From Lysobacter sp. (lineage in GTDB: Bacteria > Pseudomonadota > Gammaproteobacteria > Xanthomonadales > Xanthomonadaceae): a stretch of 38,039 nucleotides of DNA. Shown in pieces: positions 1 through 7,100 of this stretch. The notes under the pieces were generated by a model. It made no database searches and had not been told where the DNA came from. It saw only the letters and a list, made by a program, of their open reading frames with translations. How positions within the stretch are numbered: the stretch's first letter is position 1; every line of letters starts with the position of its first letter. The DNA is taken from positions 1-38,039 of the forward strand of contig JAJAYW010000003.1 of NCBI GenBank assembly GCA_026786005.1. The letters run 5' to 3'. The translations under genes and the position numbers were made by a program.

Positions 1-392
1 CCATTGGCGCAGCTGCCCATCGAGATGACCCATTTCGGATCGGGCATCTGGTCGTAGACCTTGCGCAGCGCGGGCGCCATCTTGTTGACCAGCGTGCCGG
101 CGACGATCATCACGTCGGACTGGCGTGGTGAGGGGCGGAACACCACGCCGAAACGATCGAGATCAAGCCGCGCGGCGCCCGCGTGCATCATTTCGACGGC
201 GCAACACGCCAGGCCAAACGTCATCGGCCACATCGAGCCGGTGCGCGCCCAGTTCCACAACACATCCATGCTGGTGGTGACAAAACCCTGTTGCAGCAAC
301 GGGTTGTCGCCCTCGGGACGCAGGATGTCGTCGAGCCGCCCTTCCGGCAGCGGGTTGTGCATGAGACCCGATACGGTCTGGATCACTCCCAT
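1..392 (-). CDS. nuoB: NADH-quinone oxidoreductase subunit B (5' part only)
   Basis: This is the N-terminal 130 codons of the NuoB subunit of respiratory complex I, which carries the terminal Fe-S cluster N2 in the peripheral arm. The gene runs off the left edge and is not in the ORF track. My reading of the minus strand gives [18 protein letters not shown], then the hallmark [19 protein letters not shown] with the paired cluster-ligand cysteines, [15 protein letters not shown], and [10 protein letters not shown] at the edge. I chose the ATG at 392 because it gives the MGVIQ start I know from xanthomonad NuoB; it overlaps the end of nuoA by 10 bases, so the two are translationally coupled. 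An internal ATG at 362 is possible but would lose conserved residues. Identification is firm; the taxonomic inference from the N-terminus is from memory. Confidence 0.96.
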   Translation of the reverse strand, partial: MGVIQTVSGLMHNPLPEGRLDDILRPEGDNPLLQQGFVTTSMDVLWNWARTGSMWPMTFGLACCAVEMMHAGAARLDLDRFGVVFRPSPRQSDVMIVAGTLVNKMAPALRKVYDQMPDPKWVISMGSCAN

Positions 393-739
393 TCCAGCGC
401 TCCCTTCTTCCAGACGTAGATGAAGCCGATCAGCAGCAACCCCAGGAACACGCCCATTTCGATCAGGCCGAACACGCCCAGCTCGCGGAACACCAGCGCC
501 CACGGAAACACGAAGGCGATTTCGAGATCGAACACGATGAACAGGATGGCGATCAGGTAATAGCGCACGTCGAACTTCATGCGCGCGTCTTCAAACGGGG
601 CAAAGCCGCATTCGTAGGGAGACAGTTTTTCGGCAGTCGGTCGCTTCGGGCCGAGCAGGTTGCCGATGACCACCAGCGCAACGCCGATGCCGAGGGCGAC
701 AAGCAGGAACATCAAGGTCGGTAGATATTCGGCCAGCAC
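383..739 (-). CDS. nuoA: NADH-quinone oxidoreductase subunit A
   Basis: NuoA is a small membrane subunit of complex I at the junction of the membrane and peripheral arms. The 118-residue product has the family's usual length and three hydrophobic segments, at about residues 8-28, 62-82 and 90-110. It also has the conserved loop [24 protein letters not shown], with the single cysteine used in complex I loop studies, and [12 protein letters not shown]. The start is a GTG at 739; no upstream ATG gives a better protein. It is the first gene of the nuo operon and overlaps nuoB by 10 bases. Nothing in its sequence is unusual. What is upstream is unusual: in the xanthomonads I know, secG and a tRNA-Leu precede nuoA, whereas here an unexplained stretch and then polysaccharide genes do. 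Confidence 0.97.
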   Translation of the reverse strand: MLAEYLPTLMFLLVALGIGVALVVIGNLLGPKRPTAEKLSPYECGFAPFEDARMKFDVRYYLIAILFIVFDLEIAFVFPWALVFRELGVFGLIEMGVFLGLLLIGFIYVWKKGALEWE

Positions 740-1334
740 GGGGAGTTTGAAATCCTAGCTGTTGGGTTGGACGTCCGGCCATGGATGACCGGGCTTTAGC
801 GCACGCATTCGCGGGCATGACGCTCTTCCTGAGCAAAAACCTGCATATCCGTATGCAGACTTTTCACAATGGCGCTAGGACCGGGACTCGAAGAAACGCC
901 GCATCATCAATGCTTCGGCATCTCACACCGGTGCCACGTTGATGTCCCTAAGTACATGTCGAGCGCATGAAACCAGTGCGCAGCCACACGGCTAACCTTT
1001 CTATTTTAGCCGGGTCGCGTGATTAATGGCTACCGTGCAGGCTGTGGAAAGAATTTAGCGATGCGCAATGGGATACACCTGTACAAGCTCTTCTGAGAGG
1101 TGGGATACGGCCAAATTACCGAAGTAACGGCTCGCAAGCGCATCGCGGGTTGAAGACCCTCGCTGCATGGGCAGTGGCTGGCACAAAGCGTGAGGCTTGT
1201 AGCACTTGGTATGACGCGCGCGGGCTGGACAGTTCTAAGTCGGATCATCTACCAATGACCGCGACCGAATGAAGCAGTGCGCGGTAGCCGGCTTGTTGCT
1301 GCGGTACGCCCTCACGGGTACGCGCAAAGCGTCG
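740..1334. other. 595-base stretch with no convincing gene (nuo leader and cluster border)
   Basis: The ORFs in the track here are short, compositionally odd and unrelated to anything I recognise, so I call no gene. The stretch must hold the nuoA promoter, although I cannot point to clear -35/-10 boxes. It contains a perfect 7-bp stem hairpin at 841-858 and, just beside it at 870-892, a minus-strand sequence shaped like the 3' end of a tRNA (TTCGAGTCCCGG...GCGCCA). It also holds a foldable segment at about 906-945, where CATCAA pairs with TTGATG. On the minus strand one frame ends in the plausible peptide tail MMRRFFESRS, but the frame closes immediately upstream. The segment 1030-1334 shows only scattered short repeats. 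It may be a border scar between the nuo operon and the inserted cluster. Confidence 0.5.
835..858 (-). terminator. Hairpin plus short U-tract, candidate intrinsic terminator
   Basis: On the minus strand the sequence reads CTGCATA-CGGA-TATGCAG, a perfect 7-bp stem with a 4-base loop. One G and five T follow it, which is the shape of a Rho-independent terminator. The stem is A/T-rich and so fairly weak. On the plus strand the same hairpin is followed by ACTTTTC, so weak action in that direction is possible. It sits about 100 bases upstream of the nuoA start and would insulate nuo from transcripts arriving from the right, or end a small RNA lying between about 860 and 1000. Confidence 0.45.
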
Positions 1335-2420
1335 CTAACAACTTGCGCTGGTCACGTCCTCGCGTTCGCCACGGCGGCGTGGCTTGGGCTCAGCCGGCTT
1401 TTTCGCAGCGGTCCGATAGCCCTCCGGATTCATCGACTGCCAGCGCCAGGCATCCCGGCACATCGCATCCACATCGAGCGCGGCACGCCACCCCAGCAGT
1501 TGCTGGGCCAGCGCCGGATCGGCGTAGACCTCCGCCACGTCGCCGGCGCGGCGGGCCACCACGTCATACGGCACGGCCCGACCCGATGCCCGTTCGAAGG
1601 CCCGCACCAGCTCGAGCACGCTGATGCCGCATCCGGTGCCGAGATTGACGGTCAGGTTGCGGTCGGCGCGCTGCAGGTATTCGAGTGCATCGACATGGGC
1701 CCGCGCCAGGTCGGTCACGTGGATGTAGTCACGCACGCCGGTGCCGTCGATCGTCGGATAATCGTCGCCGAAGATCTGCAACCGCTCGCGCCGCCCCACC
1801 GCCACCTGGCAGATGTAAGGCATCAGGTTGTTCGGGGTTCCGCCCGGATCCTCGCCCAGCAAGCCCGATGCATGGGCGCCGACGGGATTGAAATAGCGCA
1901 GGTTGCCCACCCGGAAGCTTTCGTCAGCCTGGCACAGGTCGCCGAGTAATTGCTCCGTCACCAGTTTGGTGCGGCCGTACGGATTGGTGGCCTGCAAGCG
2001 CGCATCCTCGCGCACCGGCACGCGTTCGGGATCGCCGTACACCGTCGCGGATGAGCTGAACACCAGTCTCCGGACGCCTGCCGCTTTCATCGCCTGCAGC
2101 AGCGCAATGCTGCCGACGATGTTGTTGTCGAAATATTCCAGCGGTTGGGCGCACGACTCGCCCACGGACTTGAGCGCAGCGAAGTGCATCACCGCGTCGA
2201 ACTCATGGGTGGCGAACAGCATCGACAACGCCGCCTTGTCCCGCAGGTCGAGGCGATGCGCGATCACCGGCGCACCCGTCACCCGGCGCAGGCGCTGCAG
2301 CACGGCTCGCGAGCTGTTGACGAAACTGTCGGCGATGACCACCTGGTGACCGCGCTCGACCAGCTGCACGCAGGCATGGCTGCCGATATAGCCCGCTCCC
2401 CCTGACACCAAGATACGCAT
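1335..2420 (-). CDS. galE: UDP-glucose 4-epimerase
   Basis: A short-chain (SDR) epimerase that interconverts UDP-glucose and UDP-galactose (or the N-acetyl forms), supplying nucleotide sugars for the polysaccharide. The 361-residue protein shows the NAD-binding GGAGYIGSH at residues 7-15, the FSSSATVYG strand at about 121-129 and the catalytic pair Y148/K152 in YGRTK. Further on are the nucleotide-sugar-contacting regions RYFNPVGAH and GTGVRDYIHVTDLA. It is slightly longer than typical GalE (about 338) because of a basic C-terminal tail rich in K, P and R after about residue 335. The start ATG at 2420 has GGGTGAG upstream. It is divergent from the export operon and separated from it by 368 bases. 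Acetylated-sugar epimerase activity cannot be excluded. Confidence 0.93.
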   Translation of the reverse strand: MRILVSGGAGYIGSHACVQLVERGHQVVIADSFVNSSRAVLQRLRRVTGAPVIAHRLDLRDKAALSMLFATHEFDAVMHFAALKSVGESCAQPLEYFDNNIVGSIALLQAMKAAGVRRLVFSSSATVYGDPERVPVREDARLQATNPYGRTKLVTEQLLGDLCQADESFRVGNLRYFNPVGAHASGLLGEDPGGTPNNLMPYICQVAVGRRERLQIFGDDYPTIDGTGVRDYIHVTDLARAHVDALEYLQRADRNLTVNLGTGCGISVLELVRAFERASGRAVPYDVVARRAGDVAEVYADPALAQQLLGWRAALDVDAMCRDAWRWQSMNPEGYRTAAKKPAEPKPRRRGEREDVTSASC

Positions 2421-2788
2421 TGCTCACCCGACATCCGCCCCAATTCCCGCTACAACGCAAAACGGGCCGGTTGCCGGTAACCGACCTCGCTGGACGGCGC
2501 TTGCCGGGCATGTTCCGGGCGCGTTGGCGGAAACCGGTCCGTTTCGCGTTTGCCATGATTGGTAGGGCGGCCACGTGCCCGATACCCACGCTGATGTCGA
2601 GGCCCTGCGCCGAAATACGGGCTACTCCCCGTCGACGCCAGTCGAAGTGTCCGCATACACCGTTTCGTCGAGTGGTACCGCGAGTACTACCGCGCCTGAT
2701 ATCACTCCCCACCAGCCCGATCGTTGCGGCGGCTTGGCCGGATTTCCGGACCTGCGCCGTTCAGAAGTCCGTATTAGGGGGAAACACC
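2421..2788. promoter_or_regulatory. Divergent galE/export-operon control region
   Basis: The 368 bases between the divergent starts of galE and the export lipoprotein must carry both promoters. The long ORF in the track across it is only an upstream extension of the lipoprotein gene; the lipoprotein's own signal peptide and ribosome site (GGGGGAA before ATG 2789) place its start at the far end. Two inverted repeats stand out: CGGTTGCCGGTAACCG at 2468-2483 and GAAACCGGTCCGTTTC at 2530-2545. They share an ACCGG core and are candidate operators. I cannot assign -10/-35 boxes or a transcription factor. The long untranslated leader suggests control of polysaccharide export at this point. Confidence 0.4.
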
Positions 2789-3406
2789 ATGATTTTACGA
2801 GCCTTGCTGGCCCTATCTTTGGCGTTGTTGTTGGCGGCCTGTGCATCCTCGGGCAGTACCGAATCCGGGCCGCCTCCAGCCGACGTGGCCGCCGCGGTCG
2901 ACTCCTATCTGATCGGCGTCGACGACGTCGTCCAGGTCTCGGTATGGCGCAACCCGGAACTGGGCATCGTCGTGCCGGTGCGGCCCGACGGCATGATCTC
3001 CGTCCCGCTGGCGGGTGAGGTGATCGCGGGCGGGCGGACGCCGGCGGACGTCGCCAAGGATATCCAGGGCAAACTCGCCAGCTACGTCCGTGATCCGCAG
3101 GTGTCGGTCATCCTGACCGACCTGCGCAGCCACGAGTACCTGTCGCGCGTGCGTGTCACCGGCGCCGTGCAGCAACCGATCTCGATCCCGTATCGCCAGG
3201 GCATGACCGTCCTCGATGCCGTGCTGGCCGCCGGCGGCGTCACCGTTTTCGCCGCAGCCGATCGTTCCGATTTGCACCGCAAGACCGCTCAGGGCACCCG
3301 CACCTATGCGGTGCGCCTGGACCGCATTCTCGAGCGGGGCGACCTGGAGACCAACTTCGGCGTCGCGCCGGGTGACGTGATCACCGTTCCGGAGCGTACG
3401 TTCTGA
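2789..3406 (+). CDS. Polysaccharide export lipoprotein (Wza/GumB/EpsA-like)
   Basis: An outer-membrane-linked export protein expected to form the exit pore or its periplasmic part. The 205-residue product starts MILRALLALSLALLLAAC, a lipoprotein signal with lipobox LAAC and the lipidated cysteine at residue 18. Then come a Poly_export domain (YLIGVDDVVQVSVWRNPEL, RPDGMISVPLAGEV) and a soluble ligand-binding beta-grasp segment (VTGAVQQPISIPY, VLDAVLAAGGVT), ending in APGDVITVPERTF. It is much shorter than E. coli Wza and matches the short export proteins of exosortase-A-type clusters. The ATG at 2789 has GGGGGAA five bases upstream, so the 328-residue ORF in the track is over-extended. It overlaps the next gene by one base (TGATG), which implies coupling to the chain-length determinant. 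Confidence 0.9.
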   Translation: MILRALLALSLALLLAACASSGSTESGPPPADVAAAVDSYLIGVDDVVQVSVWRNPELGIVVPVRPDGMISVPLAGEVIAGGRTPADVAKDIQGKLASYVRDPQVSVILTDLRSHEYLSRVRVTGAVQQPISIPYRQGMTVLDAVLAAGGVTVFAAADRSDLHRKTAQGTRTYAVRLDRILERGDLETNFGVAPGDVITVPERTF

Positions 3407-4986
3407 TGAGTTCCCTCGCGCTTCCTCCCCGCCGTCCCGCGAGCGCGGCAAGCAACGAGCCGATGCCGCTGACCGAACTGCTGCCCATACTGTTGCAGGA
3501 GGGCCGTCGGCATGCGCTTGCGATGGTGCTGATGTTCGCCGCGATCGCGTTGCTCACCCTGTTGGCGGGGCTGTACCTGTTGCCGAAAAACTTCGTCGCC
3601 TCGACCACGATCCTGGCGCAGGAGAGCGGCATCATCCAGCCCTTGCTCGAGGGCCGTGCGGTGGCGACCGGCGTGACTGATCGCGCCGGCATGGCACGCC
3701 AGGTGATATTCAGCCGCAAGGTGATGGAAGACATTCTGGGCACCGGTGGCTGGCTTCAGGACAATCCATCACCGGTACAGCGCGATCGTCTGATGGAGCA
3801 GATCCAGGACCGCACCACGATCACCGGCCCGCGCGAGGACCTGGTGCAGATCTCCTATCGCGATTCGGATGCCGAACGCACCTTCAAGGTCACCGAACGC
3901 CTGGGGACGCTGTTCATCAACGAGAGCCTGGCCGCGAAGGAACGCGAAAGCCGCGAGGCCTACGAGTTCATCGACAACCAGGTGCAGGGTTATCACCGCA
4001 AGCTGACCGAGGCGGAAGACAACCTGCAGGCCTACCGGTCACGCAATGCCGACGCACAGCCGGGCAGCGCGACCGACGTCAACACACGGATCGCATCGTT
4101 ACGGACACAGGTCGAGCAGACCCGCATGTCGATGCTGGAGCAGCAGTCGCGCCAGACCGCGCTGGCCTCCCAGCTTTCGGGCGAATCGGCGGTCACCGCG
4201 GTGCAGACCCGCGAGAACCTCTACCGCGCGCAACTGCTTGAACTGCAAAACCAGTTGGACCGGTTGCTGTTGAGCTACACCGAGCAATACCCCGACGTGG
4301 TGCGCATCCGGCACCAGATTACGGATATCCACCGAGCCATGCAGGAAGAGCAACGCCTCGACCAACCTTTGCAAGGCAACGGCCTGTTCGAGGATGCCCA
4401 GCTCAATCCCCGCTACCAAGAGCTCCGCAGCCAGCTGGCCGAGGCCGAGCGTGAAGTCGCCGCGTCTGGCTCCCGCCTGGGCATCGCCGAGTCGATGCTG
4501 AACGAGGAGCTCGATCGCAGCCGTCGCATCGTCACCTCCGAAAGCGCGCTGGCCGAACTGACCCGCGACTACGAGGTCAATCGCGACATCTACCAGGACC
4601 TGCTCCGGCGACGCGAGAATGCCCGCGTCTCCATGGAGCTCGACCAGGAGCAACGCGGCCTGACCATGCGCGTACAGGATCCCGCCACCATGCCGCTGCG
4701 GCCAATCGGTCTGCGCTTCATGCATTTCGCGGCCGGCGGCCTGTTGATGGCGATCACGCTGCCCATGGGCCTGGTTTTCCTGCTCGCGCGTTTCGACCCG
4801 CGCGTCCGTTCCGCGCCGCAGTTGGCACGTCGCATCAGCGTGCCATTGCTCACCGTGATCCCGCCGTACTACACGCCGCGCGAGCGACGGCACCAGTTCG
4901 CACGCGCCGCGCTGAGCTTCGGCATCCTCGCCGCGGTCTTCGTCACCTATGGCCTGATTTATGGGTACAAGCAGATGAACGCCTGA
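3406..4986 (+). CDS. Polysaccharide chain-length determinant (Wzz/GumC family)
   Basis: An inner-membrane co-polymerase that sets polymer length together with a Wzy polymerase and a cytoplasmic tyrosine kinase. The 526-residue protein has a first membrane span at about residues 36-58 and a Wzz domain after it. A long glutamine- and arginine-rich coiled coil follows at about residues 175-400, and a second span at about 440-462, after PLRPIGLRFMHFAAGG, carries the proline-rich signature typical of the family. A third hydrophobic segment lies at 503-520. There is no fused C-terminal kinase; the separate ATPase follows 10 bases downstream. It resembles the PEP-CTERM-associated chain-length protein family more than E. 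coli Wzz in length and coiled-coil content. The start is fixed by the one-base overlap with the upstream gene. Confidence 0.9.
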   Translation: MSSLALPPRRPASAASNEPMPLTELLPILLQEGRRHALAMVLMFAAIALLTLLAGLYLLPKNFVASTTILAQESGIIQPLLEGRAVATGVTDRAGMARQVIFSRKVMEDILGTGGWLQDNPSPVQRDRLMEQIQDRTTITGPREDLVQISYRDSDAERTFKVTERLGTLFINESLAAKERESREAYEFIDNQVQGYHRKLTEAEDNLQAYRSRNADAQPGSATDVNTRIASLRTQVEQTRMSMLEQQSRQTALASQLSGESAVTAVQTRENLYRAQLLELQNQLDRLLLSYTEQYPDVVRIRHQITDIHRAMQEEQRLDQPLQGNGLFEDAQLNPRYQELRSQLAEAEREVAASGSRLGIAESMLNEELDRSRRIVTSESALAELTRDYEVNRDIYQDLLRRRENARVSMELDQEQRGLTMRVQDPATMPLRPIGLRFMHFAAGGLLMAITLPMGLVFLLARFDPRVRSAPQLARRISVPLLTVIPPYYTPRERRHQFARAALSFGILAAVFVTYGLIYGYKQMNA

Positions 4987-4996
4987 CTTCGATGCC

Positions 4997-5764
4997 ATGA
5001 CCCGACACGACACCCAGGAAACGCCCGTGAGCCCGGACCAGGACAGCCCGGACTGCATCGCTACGCCCAGCGAGGCGGCGCTCTCCATCGCGCGCTTCAA
5101 GGAGCCACAGGCGTTCAGTCCGCGCAAGCTCGAAGAGAGCCGCCTGATCCATCGCAACGATTCCGTGCGCGAACAGGCCGACTCCTTTCGCGAGTTGCGC
5201 ACGCGATTGCTAGCACTGGGCGGGGATCGCAGTTTCATCACCCTGGTCGCGCCCATCGCCCATGGTTGCGGCGGCAGTTTCGTGGCGCGCAATCTGGCAG
5301 CCGCGTTCGCCTTCGACGATTCCAAGACGTCCCTGCTGATCGACTGCGATGCGCACCATCCGGCGCAACACACCGCTCTCGGGGTGGATGCCACGGAAGG
5401 CGGCCTGATGGACTACCTCGACGATCCTTCGGTCGACCTCGCCGGGATCCTGTACCCCACGGCGGTACCGCGCCTGCGATTGATTCCCGGCGGCCGCCCC
5501 CGCGAAATCACCGGCGAGCGCTTCATCTCCTTCCGGATGCGCGGCCTGGTGGATTCACTGCGCGGCCGCTATGACGACCGATACCTGATCCTCGACGGCC
5601 CCTCGGTAGAGGGCTCGCCGGATGCGCGCATCCTGTCCGACCTGGCCGATTTCGTCGTGCTGGTGGCGGGCTACGGCCGCGTGACGTTGGAGGCGGTCGA
5701 CAAAGCGGTGGCGACGTTCCCACCCGAGAAACTGGCCGGCGTGGTCTTCAACAACGCTCCATGA
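4997..5764 (+). CDS. Wzc/CpsD-like cytoplasmic ATPase with degenerate Walker A
   Basis: This is the partner of the chain-length protein, in the position of a BY-type tyrosine autokinase (CpsD, XrtA-associated kinase). The 255-residue protein has the family fold: REQADSFRELRTRLL at about 59-72, the Walker A' LLIDCD with aspartates at 116 and 118, the switch region, and YLILDGPSV with Asp200. In the P-loop, however, the consensus PGEGK(S/T) reads HGCGGS at residues 89-94, so the essential lysine is glycine (G93). The C-terminus ends VVFNNAP, without the tyrosine-rich tail that is autophosphorylated. I infer a non-kinase regulator or scaffold. It follows the chain-length gene by 10 bases and overlaps the next ORF at ATGA. 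The start ATG 4997 lacks a strong ribosome site. Confidence 0.82.
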   Translation: MTRHDTQETPVSPDQDSPDCIATPSEAALSIARFKEPQAFSPRKLEESRLIHRNDSVREQADSFRELRTRLLALGGDRSFITLVAPIAHGCGGSFVARNLAAAFAFDDSKTSLLIDCDAHHPAQHTALGVDATEGGLMDYLDDPSVDLAGILYPTAVPRLRLIPGGRPREITGERFISFRMRGLVDSLRGRYDDRYLILDGPSVEGSPDARILSDLADFVVLVAGYGRVTLEAVDKAVATFPPEKLAGVVFNNAP

Positions 5765-5790
5765 AAGCGACGCTGCAAGGAGGGAGGCGC

Positions 5791-7092
5791 ATGGGCCGGA
5801 AACGCGTAGGAGCCACCACCATCGTGGCGACCATGCTCGCGACCCAGTGCGGCGCAGCCTCGGCGGTCCAACTGGACTACCTGCTCAATGCCGGCGTGGA
5901 GCGCAATGACAATTTATTGCTCACCGAAACCGATCCGGTCAGCGAGAACATCCTGCGCGCCGGCATCGGCTTCCTGTTGAGCGAAGAAACATCGGCGGTC
6001 CAGACCAGCATCACCGGAAGCGCGGAGTACCGCAATTACGATGCGTTCCCCGACGCCGTCGACGGAACCCTGACCGGGCGGTTGAACTGGAATGCCGTGC
6101 CCGAGCGGCTGAGCTTCACCATCGAGGACAATCTAGCGCTGCAATCGATCAATACGCTGGCTGCGGACTCGCCCGGCAATCGCCAGCAGGTCAACGTCCT
6201 GTCGCTGGGTCCCACCCTGTTCTTCGACCTGGCGAGGGGTCTCAAGGGGCAGGCGGAGTTGCGCTACATCAGCAGCGATGCGGAAGTCACCGACGAATTC
6301 AACTCGCAAAGGCTTGGTCTGGCCTTGCGCACGGTCAAGGAGCTGAGCACGACCAGCCGCGTGTCGCTGAATCTGCAAGGGCAGCGGGTCGATTTCGACA
6401 ACGACATCGTCGCCCGTGACTACACCCGGTACGACGTCTTCGCGCGGTATGCGCGAAATCTCGCACGCTTCGAGATCGGCCTGGACGCAGGCTATTCGCG
6501 GCTGGCCTATCGCGATGGCAACGACACTCGTTCCGAGCCGCTGTTGCGCGCCGACCTGGGCTGGTCCCCCAGCGAGCGACACCGCCTCAACCTGAGAGCC
6601 TCGCGGCAGTTCTCCGATGCAGCCACCGATGCCCTGGCCGGCGTCGAGGACGCAACCGCCACGGTGCCCGGCACCGTGCTGTTGGGCGATGCGGTGGTCA
6701 ATGCTTCGGCATACGAAGAACGACGCCTGTCGTTGGGCTACGTCTTCACCAACACCCGCCTGACGCTGACGTTTGAGCCGTACATCAACAGGCTCGACTA
6801 TGTGGACTCCAATGAGTTCGATCAGGACGGCCATGGCGCGATCTTCGACCTCAGCGTGCATTTACGCCCGCGGCTTTCGCTCGGCATGTTCGCCACGCTG
6901 GAAAACATCGCCTATTCGCAGCTCGACATCAAGCAGGAAACCCGGCGCTACGGAGTGCACGTGCGACGCGACTGGTCGCGTCACTGGAGTGGCCGGATCG
7001 AATGGTCCCGTTACGAGCGCCGGAGCACGGTGCTCGGCGAAGACGCCGACCAGAACCTGCTCTATCTGAGCATGACCTACTACAACCGGTGA
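5791..7092 (+). CDS. Outer-membrane beta-barrel protein of the export operon
   Basis: A predicted outer-membrane protein of 433 residues, resembling the PEP-CTERM-system-associated barrel family and EpsL-like proteins found next to Wza/Wzz genes. The sequence has a signal peptide (GATTIVATMLATQCGAASA, cleavage near residue 25), then NAGVERNDNLLLTE and alternating strands rich in aromatic, Arg and Asp residues through to the end. The last strand, NLLYLSMTYYNR, fits a barrel terminus. The track begins the ORF at 5761, where an ATG overlaps the upstream stop. I prefer ATG 5791 because AAGGAGG lies seven bases before it and the signal peptide then starts correctly. Its precise role in secretion is unknown; a polymer-conduit or surface-anchoring role is inference from position. 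Confidence 0.83.
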   Translation: MGRKRVGATTIVATMLATQCGAASAVQLDYLLNAGVERNDNLLLTETDPVSENILRAGIGFLLSEETSAVQTSITGSAEYRNYDAFPDAVDGTLTGRLNWNAVPERLSFTIEDNLALQSINTLAADSPGNRQQVNVLSLGPTLFFDLARGLKGQAELRYISSDAEVTDEFNSQRLGLALRTVKELSTTSRVSLNLQGQRVDFDNDIVARDYTRYDVFARYARNLARFEIGLDAGYSRLAYRDGNDTRSEPLLRADLGWSPSERHRLNLRASRQFSDAATDALAGVEDATATVPGTVLLGDAVVNASAYEERRLSLGYVFTNTRLTLTFEPYINRLDYVDSNEFDQDGHGAIFDLSVHLRPRLSLGMFATLENIAYSQLDIKQETRRYGVHVRRDWSRHWSGRIEWSRYERRSTVLGEDADQNLLYLSMTYYNR

Positions 7093-7100
7093 GGCCCCCA

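Noticed and set aside
61-423. Plus-strand ORFs opposite nuoB/nuoA
   Set aside because: They are antisense shadows; the minus strand encodes clear NuoB and NuoA.
870-960. A complete tRNA gene on the minus strand
   Set aside because: Only the T-loop/acceptor/CCA-like end fits; the 5' T-stem half, anticodon arm and 5' acceptor strand do not pair.
1030-1248. 72-residue minus-strand ORF in the gap before galE
   Set aside because: No recognisable domain, atypical composition and no ribosome site; treated as non-coding.
2420-2788. N-terminal extension of the export lipoprotein from 2420
   Set aside because: A lipoprotein signal peptide and a strong ribosome site start at 2789; the extension is basic and would bury the signal.
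4099-5394. 431-residue minus-strand ORF opposite the chain-length gene
   Set aside because: Antisense shadow of a well-defined Wzz-like protein in high-GC DNA.
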